A stretch of DNA of 64,000 nt. It comes from Planctomycetota bacterium (GTDB lineage Bacteria; Planctomycetota; UBA1135; GCA-002748355). The stretch's first letter is position 1. Every line of letters begins with the position of its first letter. Where the stretch lies: positions 248,001 to 312,000 of the forward strand of contig JACKHW010000006.1 in assembly GCA_020638795.1 (NCBI GenBank), in the 5' to 3' direction. The notes below the pieces were generated by a model. That model ran no database searches. It worked only from the letters and a program-made list of their open reading frames with translations, and had not been told where the DNA came from. The position numbers were made by a program, and so were the translations under genes. Below are positions 35,958 to 43,990 of the stretch, one piece after another.

Positions 35958-36503
35958 GTGCCATACACGTACGAACACCCTCGTCCTGCGGTCACGGTCG
36001 ATGCGGTTCTCGGGACGGCGGGACCGCGAGGTGACCTTCGGATCTTGCTGATTCAGCGCAAGTTCGATCCGTTCAAGGAGAACTGGGCGCTGCCGGGTGG
36101 GTTCGTCGACGAACACGAGGATCTGGCCGTCGCGGCGCGGAGGGAGATGCTCGAGGAGACCGGTGTCGACCTCGAGAAGATCGTCCAACTCGGCGCGTAC
36201 GGCACGCCGCATCGCGATCCTCGGGGACACACGGTCGGAGTCGCATTCCTCGCGATGTGCGCGCCCGACGAACTCGTCTTCGAAGCCGGTGACGACGCGC
36301 AGGATTGCCGTTGGTATTCGGCCAAGAGACCACCGCGACTGGCGTTCGATCACAAGGACATCGTGCGCGATGCTCGCCGCGCGTTCGCGCGCATCGCGGC
36401 GCAGCGCGCGGAGTTCGTCGAGACGTTCTTCGGTCCGCGTCGCGCACGCACGATCGGAAACACCGGACTCGCCGCGCTGCGACGCGCTGCTCGCGACGCG
36501 TGA
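35958..36503 (+). CDS. Nudix hydrolase, ADP-ribose pyrophosphatase-like
   Basis: Predicted 181-residue cytoplasmic enzyme. The complete Nudix box is at 47-70: GGFVDEHEDLAVAARREM then LEETGV, with all metal-binding glutamates. The N-terminus YTYEHPRPAVTVDAVL is typical of NUDIX enzymes acting on ADP-ribose or 8-oxo-nucleotides and supports GTG 35958; an upstream TTG at 35904 would add 18 unrelated residues. It diverges from the two-component operon and is followed at 35 bases by a membrane protein gene. Confidence 0.9.
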   Translation: MPYTYEHPRPAVTVDAVLGTAGPRGDLRILLIQRKFDPFKENWALPGGFVDEHEDLAVAARREMLEETGVDLEKIVQLGAYGTPHRDPRGHTVGVAFLAMCAPDELVFEAGDDAQDCRWYSAKRPPRLAFDHKDIVRDARRAFARIAAQRAEFVETFFGPRRARTIGNTGLAALRRAARDA

Positions 36504-36538
36504 CACCGTGACGTGGAATCGATCGAGGTAAGCGAGAC

Positions 36539-37864
36539 ATGAGCAACGACGAGATTCCGGAGGACGCATCGCGGAAGAACGCTCCACTCGGGGATTCGAG
36601 TGCACACCCGCGAGAGGCGGCTATGGATGCATCGGAGGCTGACACGGGCTCCGATGCATCCTCGGCTCGTGCGAGCTCGTCGGTACGAGCCGAGGCAGCG
36701 GGCCCGAGTTCGAGTTCTGGTTCGACATCGACCCCATCGTCGACTGTGTGCGAGTCTCATCCTGCTGGCGCGATGGACGCGTCGACGGCCACGGCGTCAT
36801 CCAGCAAGCCGAACTCGATGGCGCATGCTGCCGAGGTCGACTACGCGGCGGCGATGAACGAGGCGATGAGCAACCTCGAAGTGAGGCGCCTGATGCTCGT
36901 GCTGACCAACGTCCTCACTCCCGCGTGCGTCATGGCGGTCACCGATTGTCTCGCAGGGAGCAACGTAGCCGCCTCGTTCGCGTGGCTTCCGCGGCTCGTG
37001 CTGCCGATTTGTGGGGGGCTGCTCCTTGCGACGGGCTTCTTCGTAGCCGGTGTGTTGGCGCGATGCCACTTCGGTCTCGTCGTCAACGGAACCAAGCTAC
37101 AGATGGTCGAGACTGGCAAGCTCGCTCTCTCGCCCCTCAACTGGCTCGGTGTCACGACGAACTTCCTGATCATCACCGCGATGTCGACGGCGCTCGGCGC
37201 ACTGGCTCTTTGCGCGGGTCTCGGCTTGGGCGCTTCGTCCTGGATCGCTGCAGGGGTCGTTCTCGTCGCGGTCCTCGCATGGCTTCCGTCGAGTCACGCC
37301 CGCGCGAATCGCGCGTGTCAGGAGTTCTCCCTGCACTGGCAAACGGCGGAGATCCCGATCGCGTTGCGCGAGGAGCACACGCGCAAGTCGCTCGACGCGA
37401 CGAGTTCGGACATCTCCGTCGTCGTCGTGATGGCAGCCGCGCTGTTCGCGGGGCTCTTCAATGCGCTGACGAATCTCGGAGGCATCCGTCCGAACGCCGA
37501 GACGACGCCACCGGTGTCAACGATTCAGAACGCGGCACCGGTCGTGCTTCTCGGTTTCGCGTTCGTGTCGCTGTTGTTCTCGTGCCGCATTCTCGTCCGT
37601 CTCCGAATCGCCTTCGGCGAACACAGCCAGCGGCTCGCGGCACTGCGCGACGAAACCGACACCAACGCAATGCGCTGGCGTGCCCAGGAGCGCACCTATC
37701 TCCTCTACTCGATCGTCCTCGTCCTACTCGCGGCGACCGGCATCATGCTCGGCTACGACCGCTCCGGTCCGGTCGCCGGCATGACGACCGGAGGCCTCGC
37801 ACTCGTCGCAGGGCTCGTCTGGTACCCGGCTACTCTCCGCGCCGCGCGCCACCGGAGCACGTGA
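36539..37864 (+). CDS. Polytopic membrane protein with low-complexity N-terminus
   Basis: Predicted 441-residue protein. The first about 105 residues are Ser/Ala/Thr-rich and probably disordered. The rest has about eight hydrophobic segments, for example LVLPICGGLLLATGFFVAGV, LGALALCAGLGLGASSWIAA and VVLLGFAFVSLLFSCRI. The two halves look loosely similar. I do not recognise a family. It ends directly before a GTGCCAGGGAC repeat and converges on the metallopeptidase gene. Confidence 0.75.
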   Translation: MSNDEIPEDASRKNAPLGDSSAHPREAAMDASEADTGSDASSARASSSVRAEAAGPSSSSGSTSTPSSTVCESHPAGAMDASTATASSSKPNSMAHAAEVDYAAAMNEAMSNLEVRRLMLVLTNVLTPACVMAVTDCLAGSNVAASFAWLPRLVLPICGGLLLATGFFVAGVLARCHFGLVVNGTKLQMVETGKLALSPLNWLGVTTNFLIITAMSTALGALALCAGLGLGASSWIAAGVVLVAVLAWLPSSHARANRACQEFSLHWQTAEIPIALREEHTRKSLDATSSDISVVVVMAAALFAGLFNALTNLGGIRPNAETTPPVSTIQNAAPVVLLGFAFVSLLFSCRILVRLRIAFGEHSQRLAALRDETDTNAMRWRAQERTYLLYSIVLVLLAATGIMLGYDRSGPVAGMTTGGLALVAGLVWYPATLRAARHRST

Positions 37865-37866
37865 GT

Positions 37867-37906
37867 GCGCCAAGGTGCCAGGGACAAATCACGCCACTTT
37901 GGCGCA
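37867..37906 (+). repeat. GTGCCAGGGAC intergenic repeat, locus 3, with hairpin
   Basis: GCGCCAAGGTGCCAGGGAC starts at 37867. Its flanks TGCGCCAA and TTGGCGCA can pair over 8 bp, closing a hairpin around the GTGCCAGGGAC core. It lies two bases after the stop codon of the membrane protein gene, between convergent genes, where it may act as a terminator. Confidence 0.7.
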
Positions 37907-37924
37907 GGTTCCTCCGGCGCCGCG

Positions 37925-39262
37925 TCACTCGAACTTGGCTTTCTGTGCCAGGTTCTTCAAGCCGTCGGTACCTAGCGAACGCGCGAAGCCGAACGCGTAT
38001 GCGAGTTGCTTGCCCTCGCTCCAGTGGATGGCTCGCACGCGCTCGCTGTAGTGGCGTGCATAGGCTTCTTCGAACTCTTGGCGATCCTCGTCGCTGTCCC
38101 ACACGGTCAACCAGACGATGCCGCGCTCCTTCCGATCGTCCGGCGTCGTCTCGCTCGGACGTTCGAGCACGAAGAGCTCGTCGCCGTCCCAGCCCGTCGC
38201 CGCTTTCGTCGTCCAGTAGCGGGCATTGGTCATGAGTTGCATGTTGAGCTTGCGCTCGGGGTCCCGCGTGAGAATCGCCATGTAGACCTCGCCCATGCGA
38301 TCCCGTTCGATGATCGTCGCTTCGCAGGCACCCGTGAGTGCCGCCTCGAACTCCTCGCGATTGGCGAGCGCGACCGGAAGGTCACGCGTCTCCTCCTTCC
38401 AATACTTGTCCGGGTGGAGGATCTGCTCGCCAGAACTCGGCGGCTTCTCGAAGCACTGGCGCACTTCGTCGTCGAAACTGCCGTGCATCGTGATTTGGAG
38501 GACCCCGGCACCCTTCGCGACGAACGACGACCCGGCCATGTAGTTGGCCACGAGCACGTGGAAGTAAGCAGGGGCGCCAATCAGGGTCTTGGCGGACTCC
38601 ATCTCACGCTTCTGCGCGGCTTTCATCTGGGCGAGATCCATCGACTCGCGGTTCTTCGCACTCCAGCGATACATGAGCGCAGTCGCACTGCCTTCGACGA
38701 CGGCCCCTAGCGCGAAACCCCCGTCATGCGTGCGCGCGGTGTCCATCCGACGCTGGAGCGCGTAGTGCTGATCGTCGAGCGCGTGCGTCAGCTCGTGCGC
38801 GATCATCATCCGGTTGATGAAGTCTCCGTACTTGGCCGCCTTCTCGAGCATGAAGAACGAGTTCTGCTCCGGATCGTAGAACCCACCGATCTGACTCAGC
38901 AGCACGTCGACGTACGTCTTCGCGAAGTCCGTGCCTGCCGGGAAGAAGCCGAGTTCGGTCAAGAACCACTGATGCCGTTCTAGGCGACCATCGGCATATT
39001 CCTTCTCGAACAACTTCTTCTGCAGGAAACCGCGCAACTGCGCCTCGGAGTACACGCCGCGTTTGACCGGTCGCAAGAACTTGCGCTCGCGTAGTTCTTC
39101 GACTTCGCCGGCGACTTCATCCGCGAGCTTCTCGAGCTTCTTGGCATCCTCGGATTGGACGGGCCGCGGGTCTTCGTCCTGTGCCCGCAATGGTGAGGCG
39201 AAGAAGCCGGATCCGACGACGAATGCGCTGATGGGCAGCACGGCAATTGCAAGTGCGTTCAT
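37925..39262 (-). CDS. Exported zinc metallopeptidase, intact paralogue
   Basis: Predicted 445-residue exported protein with a signal peptide (about 1-28, ending PLRAQ), which favours ATG 39262 over 39286 and 39298. The zinc site is IAHELTHALDD (His156, Glu157, His160) with a downstream glutamate in VVEGSATAL (Glu190) as the probable third ligand, a gluzincin-like layout. The family is not one I can name. It is paralogous along most of its length to the protein at 16135-17472, which has lost these residues. Confidence 0.82.
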   Translation of the reverse strand: MNALAIAVLPISAFVVGSGFFASPLRAQDEDPRPVQSEDAKKLEKLADEVAGEVEELRERKFLRPVKRGVYSEAQLRGFLQKKLFEKEYADGRLERHQWFLTELGFFPAGTDFAKTYVDVLLSQIGGFYDPEQNSFFMLEKAAKYGDFINRMMIAHELTHALDDQHYALQRRMDTARTHDGGFALGAVVEGSATALMYRWSAKNRESMDLAQMKAAQKREMESAKTLIGAPAYFHVLVANYMAGSSFVAKGAGVLQITMHGSFDDEVRQCFEKPPSSGEQILHPDKYWKEETRDLPVALANREEFEAALTGACEATIIERDRMGEVYMAILTRDPERKLNMQLMTNARYWTTKAATGWDGDELFVLERPSETTPDDRKERGIVWLTVWDSDEDRQEFEEAYARHYSERVRAIHWSEGKQLAYAFGFARSLGTDGLKNLAQKAKFE

Positions 39263-39287
39263 GATCGATGGTCTCGGTGTTTGCATA

Positions 39288-39308
39288 CACTCGGGCACGT
39301 GCCGAGTG
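39288..39308 (-). promoter_or_regulatory. Inverted repeat in the metallopeptidase leader
   Basis: CACTCGG (39288-39294) and CCGAGTG (39302-39308) flank GCACGTG, forming a 7-bp-arm dyad 26 bases upstream of the metallopeptidase ATG. It may be an operator or a leader hairpin. Confidence 0.4.
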
Positions 39309-39586
39309 GGTCGTCAATCTCGCATCCTGCACGACTTTCGAACACGCGCGTGTATCGAAGCATCGTCAGGGCTGTCAGTAACGGTGGCTGTGAACGTTCG
39401 CGTCGGAGCCGGGCAGAATGTGGCAGCGTAGCGTGTGACTCGGACATACACCGGGTACGCGCGTTCGTAGTCCCTGGGGTTTCCGCGAGGCACAGCGGAT
39501 GCGGGACGAAGCCACGACGACGCGAGTTGGAGTGGTTGGAGTGACGATTCCGTACGCCGGCGATCGACACACCATCGATCCAGTCC
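39309..39586. other. Rest of the gap between ABC operon and metallopeptidase
   Basis: Both flanking genes are on the minus strand. No gene is supported here; it should hold the ABC operon terminator and the metallopeptidase promoter, though neither has a clear consensus. Confidence 0.5.
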
Positions 39587-40438
39587 TCAATCATCCGTCG
39601 ACGCCGAATCGTAGTCCCGCCGCAGACCGAACCACAGTGCGAGGGCGAGAGCGACGCCGGCAAGGATGGCCAGATTCCATACGGCCTCGGGAATCGACGG
39701 AATCAGATCGATCGAGATGTTGCGTCGACCGCCGCTCGCCCAGAGGAGCATCGTCCGTCGGAACTCTCGTGCGGCTTCGGGATCGACCCCGTGGAAGAAC
39801 ATCGCACGGGCACTGTCGACGACCGTCAGGCTCCGCACACCAGCCTGCGCCGGCGTTGACCCGACCACGTATTCCCACCCGACGACATAGACAGCGCCCG
39901 TGATCATCGCGCGCTGGAACCGCACTCCGAACACCGTGCCGATCGCACAGTAGGCAACCGGTGCGAGTAGCGCGGGCAGGATCGGCGCGAGCAGCGTCGC
40001 CCGAGTGATCGACGCGTCGCCTCGCCAGCCTGGCTCCCCGATCATCGGCAGCACGCAGATCGCGATCGCCAAGGCAGAGCCGAGGATCAGCCAGCACACG
40101 AGCACGGCAGCCGTGAACTTCCCGAGCCAGATCGCGGCCCTCGGCACCGGACCGGTGATCAAATAGACGAGCGTGCGAGACGCGATCTCCTCGCGCACCG
40201 TGGACACCGCGAAGAACATCGACACGATCGGAACGAGTCCCTGGAAGTAGACGCCGAACGTCACCCCACAGAAGAGTTCGTCGACGCGTCGGCTGTCTCC
40301 CAATCGTTGCGCCGCGACGATCGCGACGACCGGATAGGCGAGGGCGAGCGCGACGAAGAGCAACGTTCGCCTGGACAACAAGACCTCGCGCACGGTCTGC
40401 GCGACGATCAGGGGATAGCATCGGAGGAAGGCCGTCAC
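39587..40438 (-). CDS. ABC-2 type transporter permease (fourth gene of operon)
   Basis: Predicted 283-residue inner-membrane protein with about six hydrophobic helices. The stretch TVREEIASRTLVYLITGPVPR is typical of ABC-2 permeases of the Nos/Yhf class. Its ATG overlaps the stop of the ATPase gene upstream by four bases (ATGA). It probably pairs with that ATPase to form one exporter. Confidence 0.85.
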   Translation of the reverse strand: MTAFLRCYPLIVAQTVREVLLSRRTLLFVALALAYPVVAIVAAQRLGDSRRVDELFCGVTFGVYFQGLVPIVSMFFAVSTVREEIASRTLVYLITGPVPRAAIWLGKFTAAVLVCWLILGSALAIAICVLPMIGEPGWRGDASITRATLLAPILPALLAPVAYCAIGTVFGVRFQRAMITGAVYVVGWEYVVGSTPAQAGVRSLTVVDSARAMFFHGVDPEAAREFRRTMLLWASGGRRNISIDLIPSIPEAVWNLAILAGVALALALWFGLRRDYDSASTDD

Positions 40439-41364
40439 TTCCGCACCAGGTAGCCGAAGACCGATTCGAGGTCGGCATCGAGCGGCACGATCGCTTCGAT
40501 CCCGTAGCGTTCGTCGCAGCCGAGGTCCGTTATCTGGTCGAAGAAGAGTCCAGCATCCGCGACACGCGCGACGACACGATCCTTCTCGACATCCACGCCG
40601 GCGACATGAGTGGCCCCGATCAGTTGTCGAGCGAGACTACGCGGCTCGCGCACACGCACTTCGACCTGAAGCGCACGCTCACTGAGTTGATCGCGAATCT
40701 CGTGAACCTTGCCCTCCGCGAGGATCCTGCCTTGGTGCAAGAGCAACAAGCGATCGGTCATCGCTTCGACCTCGTGGAGCACGTGACTCGACACCAGCAC
40801 CGCCTTGCCTTCGTCACCGAGCTCACGAACGAGTCGGATCATCGCGTGCCGCCCGATCGGATCGAGACCGTTGAGCGGCTCGTCGAGCAGCAGGAGATCC
40901 GCACCGACGACGAGCGCGCGCGCGAGCTTCGTTCGCTGACGCATGCCTTTCGAATAGCCGCCGATCTTCTTGTGCATGCGGTCGCTCATGTCGAGCCGAT
41001 CGAGCACTTCTGCAGCTTTTTGCTTCGCCGAAGGAACGCCAGCGAGTCGCGCCATGAACGTCACCCAAGCGTGTGCACTCATGCGCTCGTAGAAACGATC
41101 CATGTCCGGGCACAACCCGATGCGGTTGCGGATCTCAGTCGACTCCTGGGGCGGTTTTCCGAAGACCTCGACGCTCCCGATGCTCGGCCGGATCATGCCC
41201 GACGCGAGTTTCATCATCGTCGACTTGCCGGCGCCGTTCATGCCGAGCAGCCCAACGACGCCGCTCTGTATCGAGAACGAAATGTCACTCACTCCGAGGA
41301 CGTTGCCGTACCAGAGGCTCACGCGCGAGAACGCGAGGGCGGGCTGAAGACCTGCACCACTCAT
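40435..41364 (-). CDS. ABC transporter ATPase (third gene of operon)
   Basis: Predicted 309-residue ATP-binding subunit with Walker A GMNGAGKST, signature YSKGMRQR (in place of LSGGQ), Walker B LLLLDEP and H-loop SSHVLHEVE. The C-terminal about 80 residues form the regulatory extension common in ABC-2 exporters. ATG 41364 overlaps the upstream permease stop by four bases. It couples ATP hydrolysis to the adjacent permease. Confidence 0.93.
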   Translation of the reverse strand: MSGAGLQPALAFSRVSLWYGNVLGVSDISFSIQSGVVGLLGMNGAGKSTMMKLASGMIRPSIGSVEVFGKPPQESTEIRNRIGLCPDMDRFYERMSAHAWVTFMARLAGVPSAKQKAAEVLDRLDMSDRMHKKIGGYSKGMRQRTKLARALVVGADLLLLDEPLNGLDPIGRHAMIRLVRELGDEGKAVLVSSHVLHEVEAMTDRLLLLHQGRILAEGKVHEIRDQLSERALQVEVRVREPRSLARQLIGATHVAGVDVEKDRVVARVADAGLFFDQITDLGCDERYGIEAIVPLDADLESVFGYLVRK

Positions 41365-42269
41365 CCGACGATCTCCACGGGGCGCAGGTGTCGTCTCGTC
41401 CAGTAGAGCGCGAGTGCGCACAGAGTACCCCAGACGAGGATCGAGGACTCGAGTGAAATATCCGAAGGCCCTGCGCCCGCGATCGCTTGTGCAATGCGCT
41501 TGACGACCTGATGCGGCGACACGAGATGTGTGCTCGGTGTCATGAAGAGCTTGTTGAGGATGCCCGCGATGATGCGCAGCACCGCGAGCACGCCGATCCA
41601 ACGCAGGATCGCGAAGCGCACCGATTCTGTCGATGTCGACAACGCGCAGAGCCAGAGCGCGAGCGTCGCGCAGAAGAACGCCTGCGCAGCGATCAGTCGC
41701 GGGATGAACGGCCACGTATCGGCGAAGTACCCGGAGTCCGTGGGGGCGACACTGACTGCGAAGATCCAGACGATGAGGAAGCCGAACAGCACTTGGCAGA
41801 GAAGCAAGAACCACACGGTCAAGAACTTGCCGGTGAAGTACGAGATCGGCCGGATGCCACGCGTGAAGTACAGCTCGAGTGCACCCGCGGCACGATCGCG
41901 AGCGATGATGCCCGCACCGACGACACCGCTGAAGATCAGCGTCAGCGCGGTTCCGCCGCCACGCAACAGGTCGAAGTAGAAGTCGACGTTGATGATCGAG
42001 GCGCTCCCGAACGGACCGCGATCCGCCATCCGCTCCATGCGATCGCCGAAGCCGATCATCTGTCCGCTTCCCTCGATCACGATGAAGCGGATCCACACGA
42101 AGACGAACGCCATGATCGCCGGCGACATCATCAGGAAGAAGAAGACGAGGAACATCTTCTTGCTGAAGATGCGCCGGATCTCCGTCGTCGTGATCGCGAG
42201 GATGCGCTGGATCACTCCGACACGGTCACCGTCGTAACCACGAAGCCCGAAATCGTGAATCATCGTCAC
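41361..42269 (-). CDS. ABC-2 type transporter permease (second gene of operon)
   Basis: Predicted 302-residue inner-membrane protein with about six helices and an N-terminal cytoplasmic segment (RILAITTTEIRRIFSKKMFLV) as in ABC-2 permeases. SGVVGAGIIARDRAAGALELYF is the characteristic cytoplasmic loop. It overlaps both neighbours by four bases and likely pairs with the first ATPase of the operon. Confidence 0.9.
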   Translation of the reverse strand: MTMIHDFGLRGYDGDRVGVIQRILAITTTEIRRIFSKKMFLVFFFLMMSPAIMAFVFVWIRFIVIEGSGQMIGFGDRMERMADRGPFGSASIINVDFYFDLLRGGGTALTLIFSGVVGAGIIARDRAAGALELYFTRGIRPISYFTGKFLTVWFLLLCQVLFGFLIVWIFAVSVAPTDSGYFADTWPFIPRLIAAQAFFCATLALWLCALSTSTESVRFAILRWIGVLAVLRIIAGILNKLFMTPSTHLVSPHQVVKRIAQAIAGAGPSDISLESSILVWGTLCALALYWTRRHLRPVEIVG

Positions 42270-43288
42270 GAGCGACCTCCGCTCGGCGCGTTTGCCGCGA
42301 CCGTTTCGAGGAACACGTCCGACATCGTGCGGCGCTTGGGTTCGAAGCGCCGCAAGCGCACACCGACCGAACGCGCGATCTCGAATACGATCGCCGTCGT
42401 TTGTTCATCCGCTAGCCTCACTTCGACACTCGCGGCCACGGCCGGATCCATGCTCGAAGCACTCGCGGCCGTTGCGGCCGTTTCGACGAGGATGCCCGAG
42501 CTACGCAGCTTCTCGGTGAACGCCTGCAAATCGCCATCGATCCGCACGTCGTAGGACCGCAACGCGCCGCGAGTCAGCTCCTCGATCGTGCCCTGCGCGA
42601 CGATTCGGCCATGATCGATCAGAACCGCGTGTTCGCACAACGCTTCGACGTCGGCAAGGATGTGCGAAGAGAGGATCAACGACTTCTTCTTCACGCGCAC
42701 GAGGTCCTTGAGCAGCGTCAAGATCTCGACGCGGCCCTCGGGATCGAGCCCGTTCGTCGGTTCGTCCAAGAACAAGAGGTCTGCGTCGTGCACGAGCGCC
42801 ATCGCGAGCTTGACCTTCTGCTTCATACCGAGCGAGTAGCCGGCGACGTCGCGGTAACGGGCCTCGTCGAGCCCCACGAGCCAGAGCACTTCGTGTGCAC
42901 GCTGCTTTGCAACACCCTTCGGCAGGCCGGAGAGTCTCCCCGCGAGGATCACCGAATCGAGGCCCGACAAGCCGGGCATGTAGGCCTCCTTCTCGGGCAT
43001 GTAGCCGACGTGGTCCCGTAGCTCGAGGCCCTGGCTGACCGCGTCGAAGCCGACGACACGCGCTGTCCCGCCGGCTGGACGCACCAACCCGAGCACCGCC
43101 TTGAGGATCGAACTCTTCCCGGCACCGTTCTGGCCGAGCAGCCCACAGGCGCCCGGAGGCATCGAGAACGACGCGCGGTCCACGGCCGTGAACTTCCCGT
43201 ACCGAACCGTGAAATCCTCGAGGATGACGATGGGCTCGGCTGCGGCCGCAGCTCCGGACGCTTGGTGTGGGGACGAGGTCTCTCGCAT
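42266..43288 (-). CDS. ABC transporter ATPase (first gene of operon)
   Basis: Predicted 340-residue ATP-binding subunit with Walker A GQNGAGKSS, signature YSLGMKQK, Walker B LLFLDEP and H-loop SSHILADVE. It has a C-terminal extension of about 100 residues. It is the first gene of a four-gene operon (ATPase-permease-ATPase-permease), all with ATGA overlaps. The cargo is unknown. Confidence 0.92.
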   Translation of the reverse strand: MRETSSPHQASGAAAAAEPIVILEDFTVRYGKFTAVDRASFSMPPGACGLLGQNGAGKSSILKAVLGLVRPAGGTARVVGFDAVSQGLELRDHVGYMPEKEAYMPGLSGLDSVILAGRLSGLPKGVAKQRAHEVLWLVGLDEARYRDVAGYSLGMKQKVKLAMALVHDADLLFLDEPTNGLDPEGRVEILTLLKDLVRVKKKSLILSSHILADVEALCEHAVLIDHGRIVAQGTIEELTRGALRSYDVRIDGDLQAFTEKLRSSGILVETAATAASASSMDPAVAASVEVRLADEQTTAIVFEIARSVGVRLRRFEPKRRTMSDVFLETVAANAPSGGRS

Positions 43289-43554
43289 CAGCGGGGCACC
43301 TTACGCGACGAAGCACGAAGTACGCAGACATGGCATCCGGCGATCGTAGAATCATGACCACTTCGCTCTGCCCCCATGTTCAGCCCGCATGTTCATGCTG
43401 CGCCGGCATCGGTGAAATGAGCGCCTCGGGAAGCGAAATGTCACAGCATCGACCCGCCTTGTAAGCTCCCACGCCCATCGTGCTTCGCATCATCCAGCAA
43501 ACGACTGCCCACGCTCTGCTCGCTTCGCGAAACGACGCTGTAGGTGTTTGAGTC

Positions 43555-43986
43555 GTGGTCACGGTCGAGGCGCGCGCGCTCGCCAAGAAGCGCGCACTGA
43601 TCCCCGCCTGGTCGATCCCCTTCGACACGCTCTCCAGCGACGGCGACTCGTCGCTGACGCTCCGCGAGTTTCTCGAGCGCGTCGTGCGCCACGAGGTTGC
43701 CGGGTTCCACGAGCGGGAGAACGAGCGGGGCCTGCACCGCGTCTTGTCGCAACGTGCCATCGAGGATGGCTCTGAGCGCGGCAAGATCACTCCGGGCCAA
43801 GCACAGCGCGCTCCACAACACGTCGACGTCGAGTCCGCGATCGCGACAGCGTTGCAGGCCTTCGTGGACGGCATCTATCTGGTGCTGATCGACGGTGAAG
43901 AGAAAAAGGATCTCGAGGCGCAGGTCTACATCCGAGACACGACCCACGTCGTGTTCTTGCGACTGACGTTCCTTGCTGGAGGCTGA
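43555..43986 (+). CDS. Small protein preceding the DUF4132-type giant
   Basis: Predicted 143-residue cytoplasmic protein starting at a GTG. It is mixed alpha/beta with a C-terminal region FVDGIYLVLIDGEEKKDLEA then QVYIRDTTHVVFLRLTFLAG. I do not recognise a family. It ends four bases before the GTG of the 1656-residue protein, so the two are almost certainly co-translated partners. No ribosome site is obvious for this gene itself. The 266-base divergent gap before it separates it from the ABC operon. Confidence 0.7.
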   Translation: MVTVEARALAKKRALIPAWSIPFDTLSSDGDSSLTLREFLERVVRHEVAGFHERENERGLHRVLSQRAIEDGSERGKITPGQAQRAPQHVDVESAIATALQAFVDGIYLVLIDGEEKKDLEAQVYIRDTTHVVFLRLTFLAGG

Positions 43987-43990
43987 ACGA

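Noticed and set aside
41487..42554. Open frame antisense to the ABC permease/ATPase genes
   Set aside because: Highly charged, repetitive translation typical of antisense frames in GC-rich DNA.
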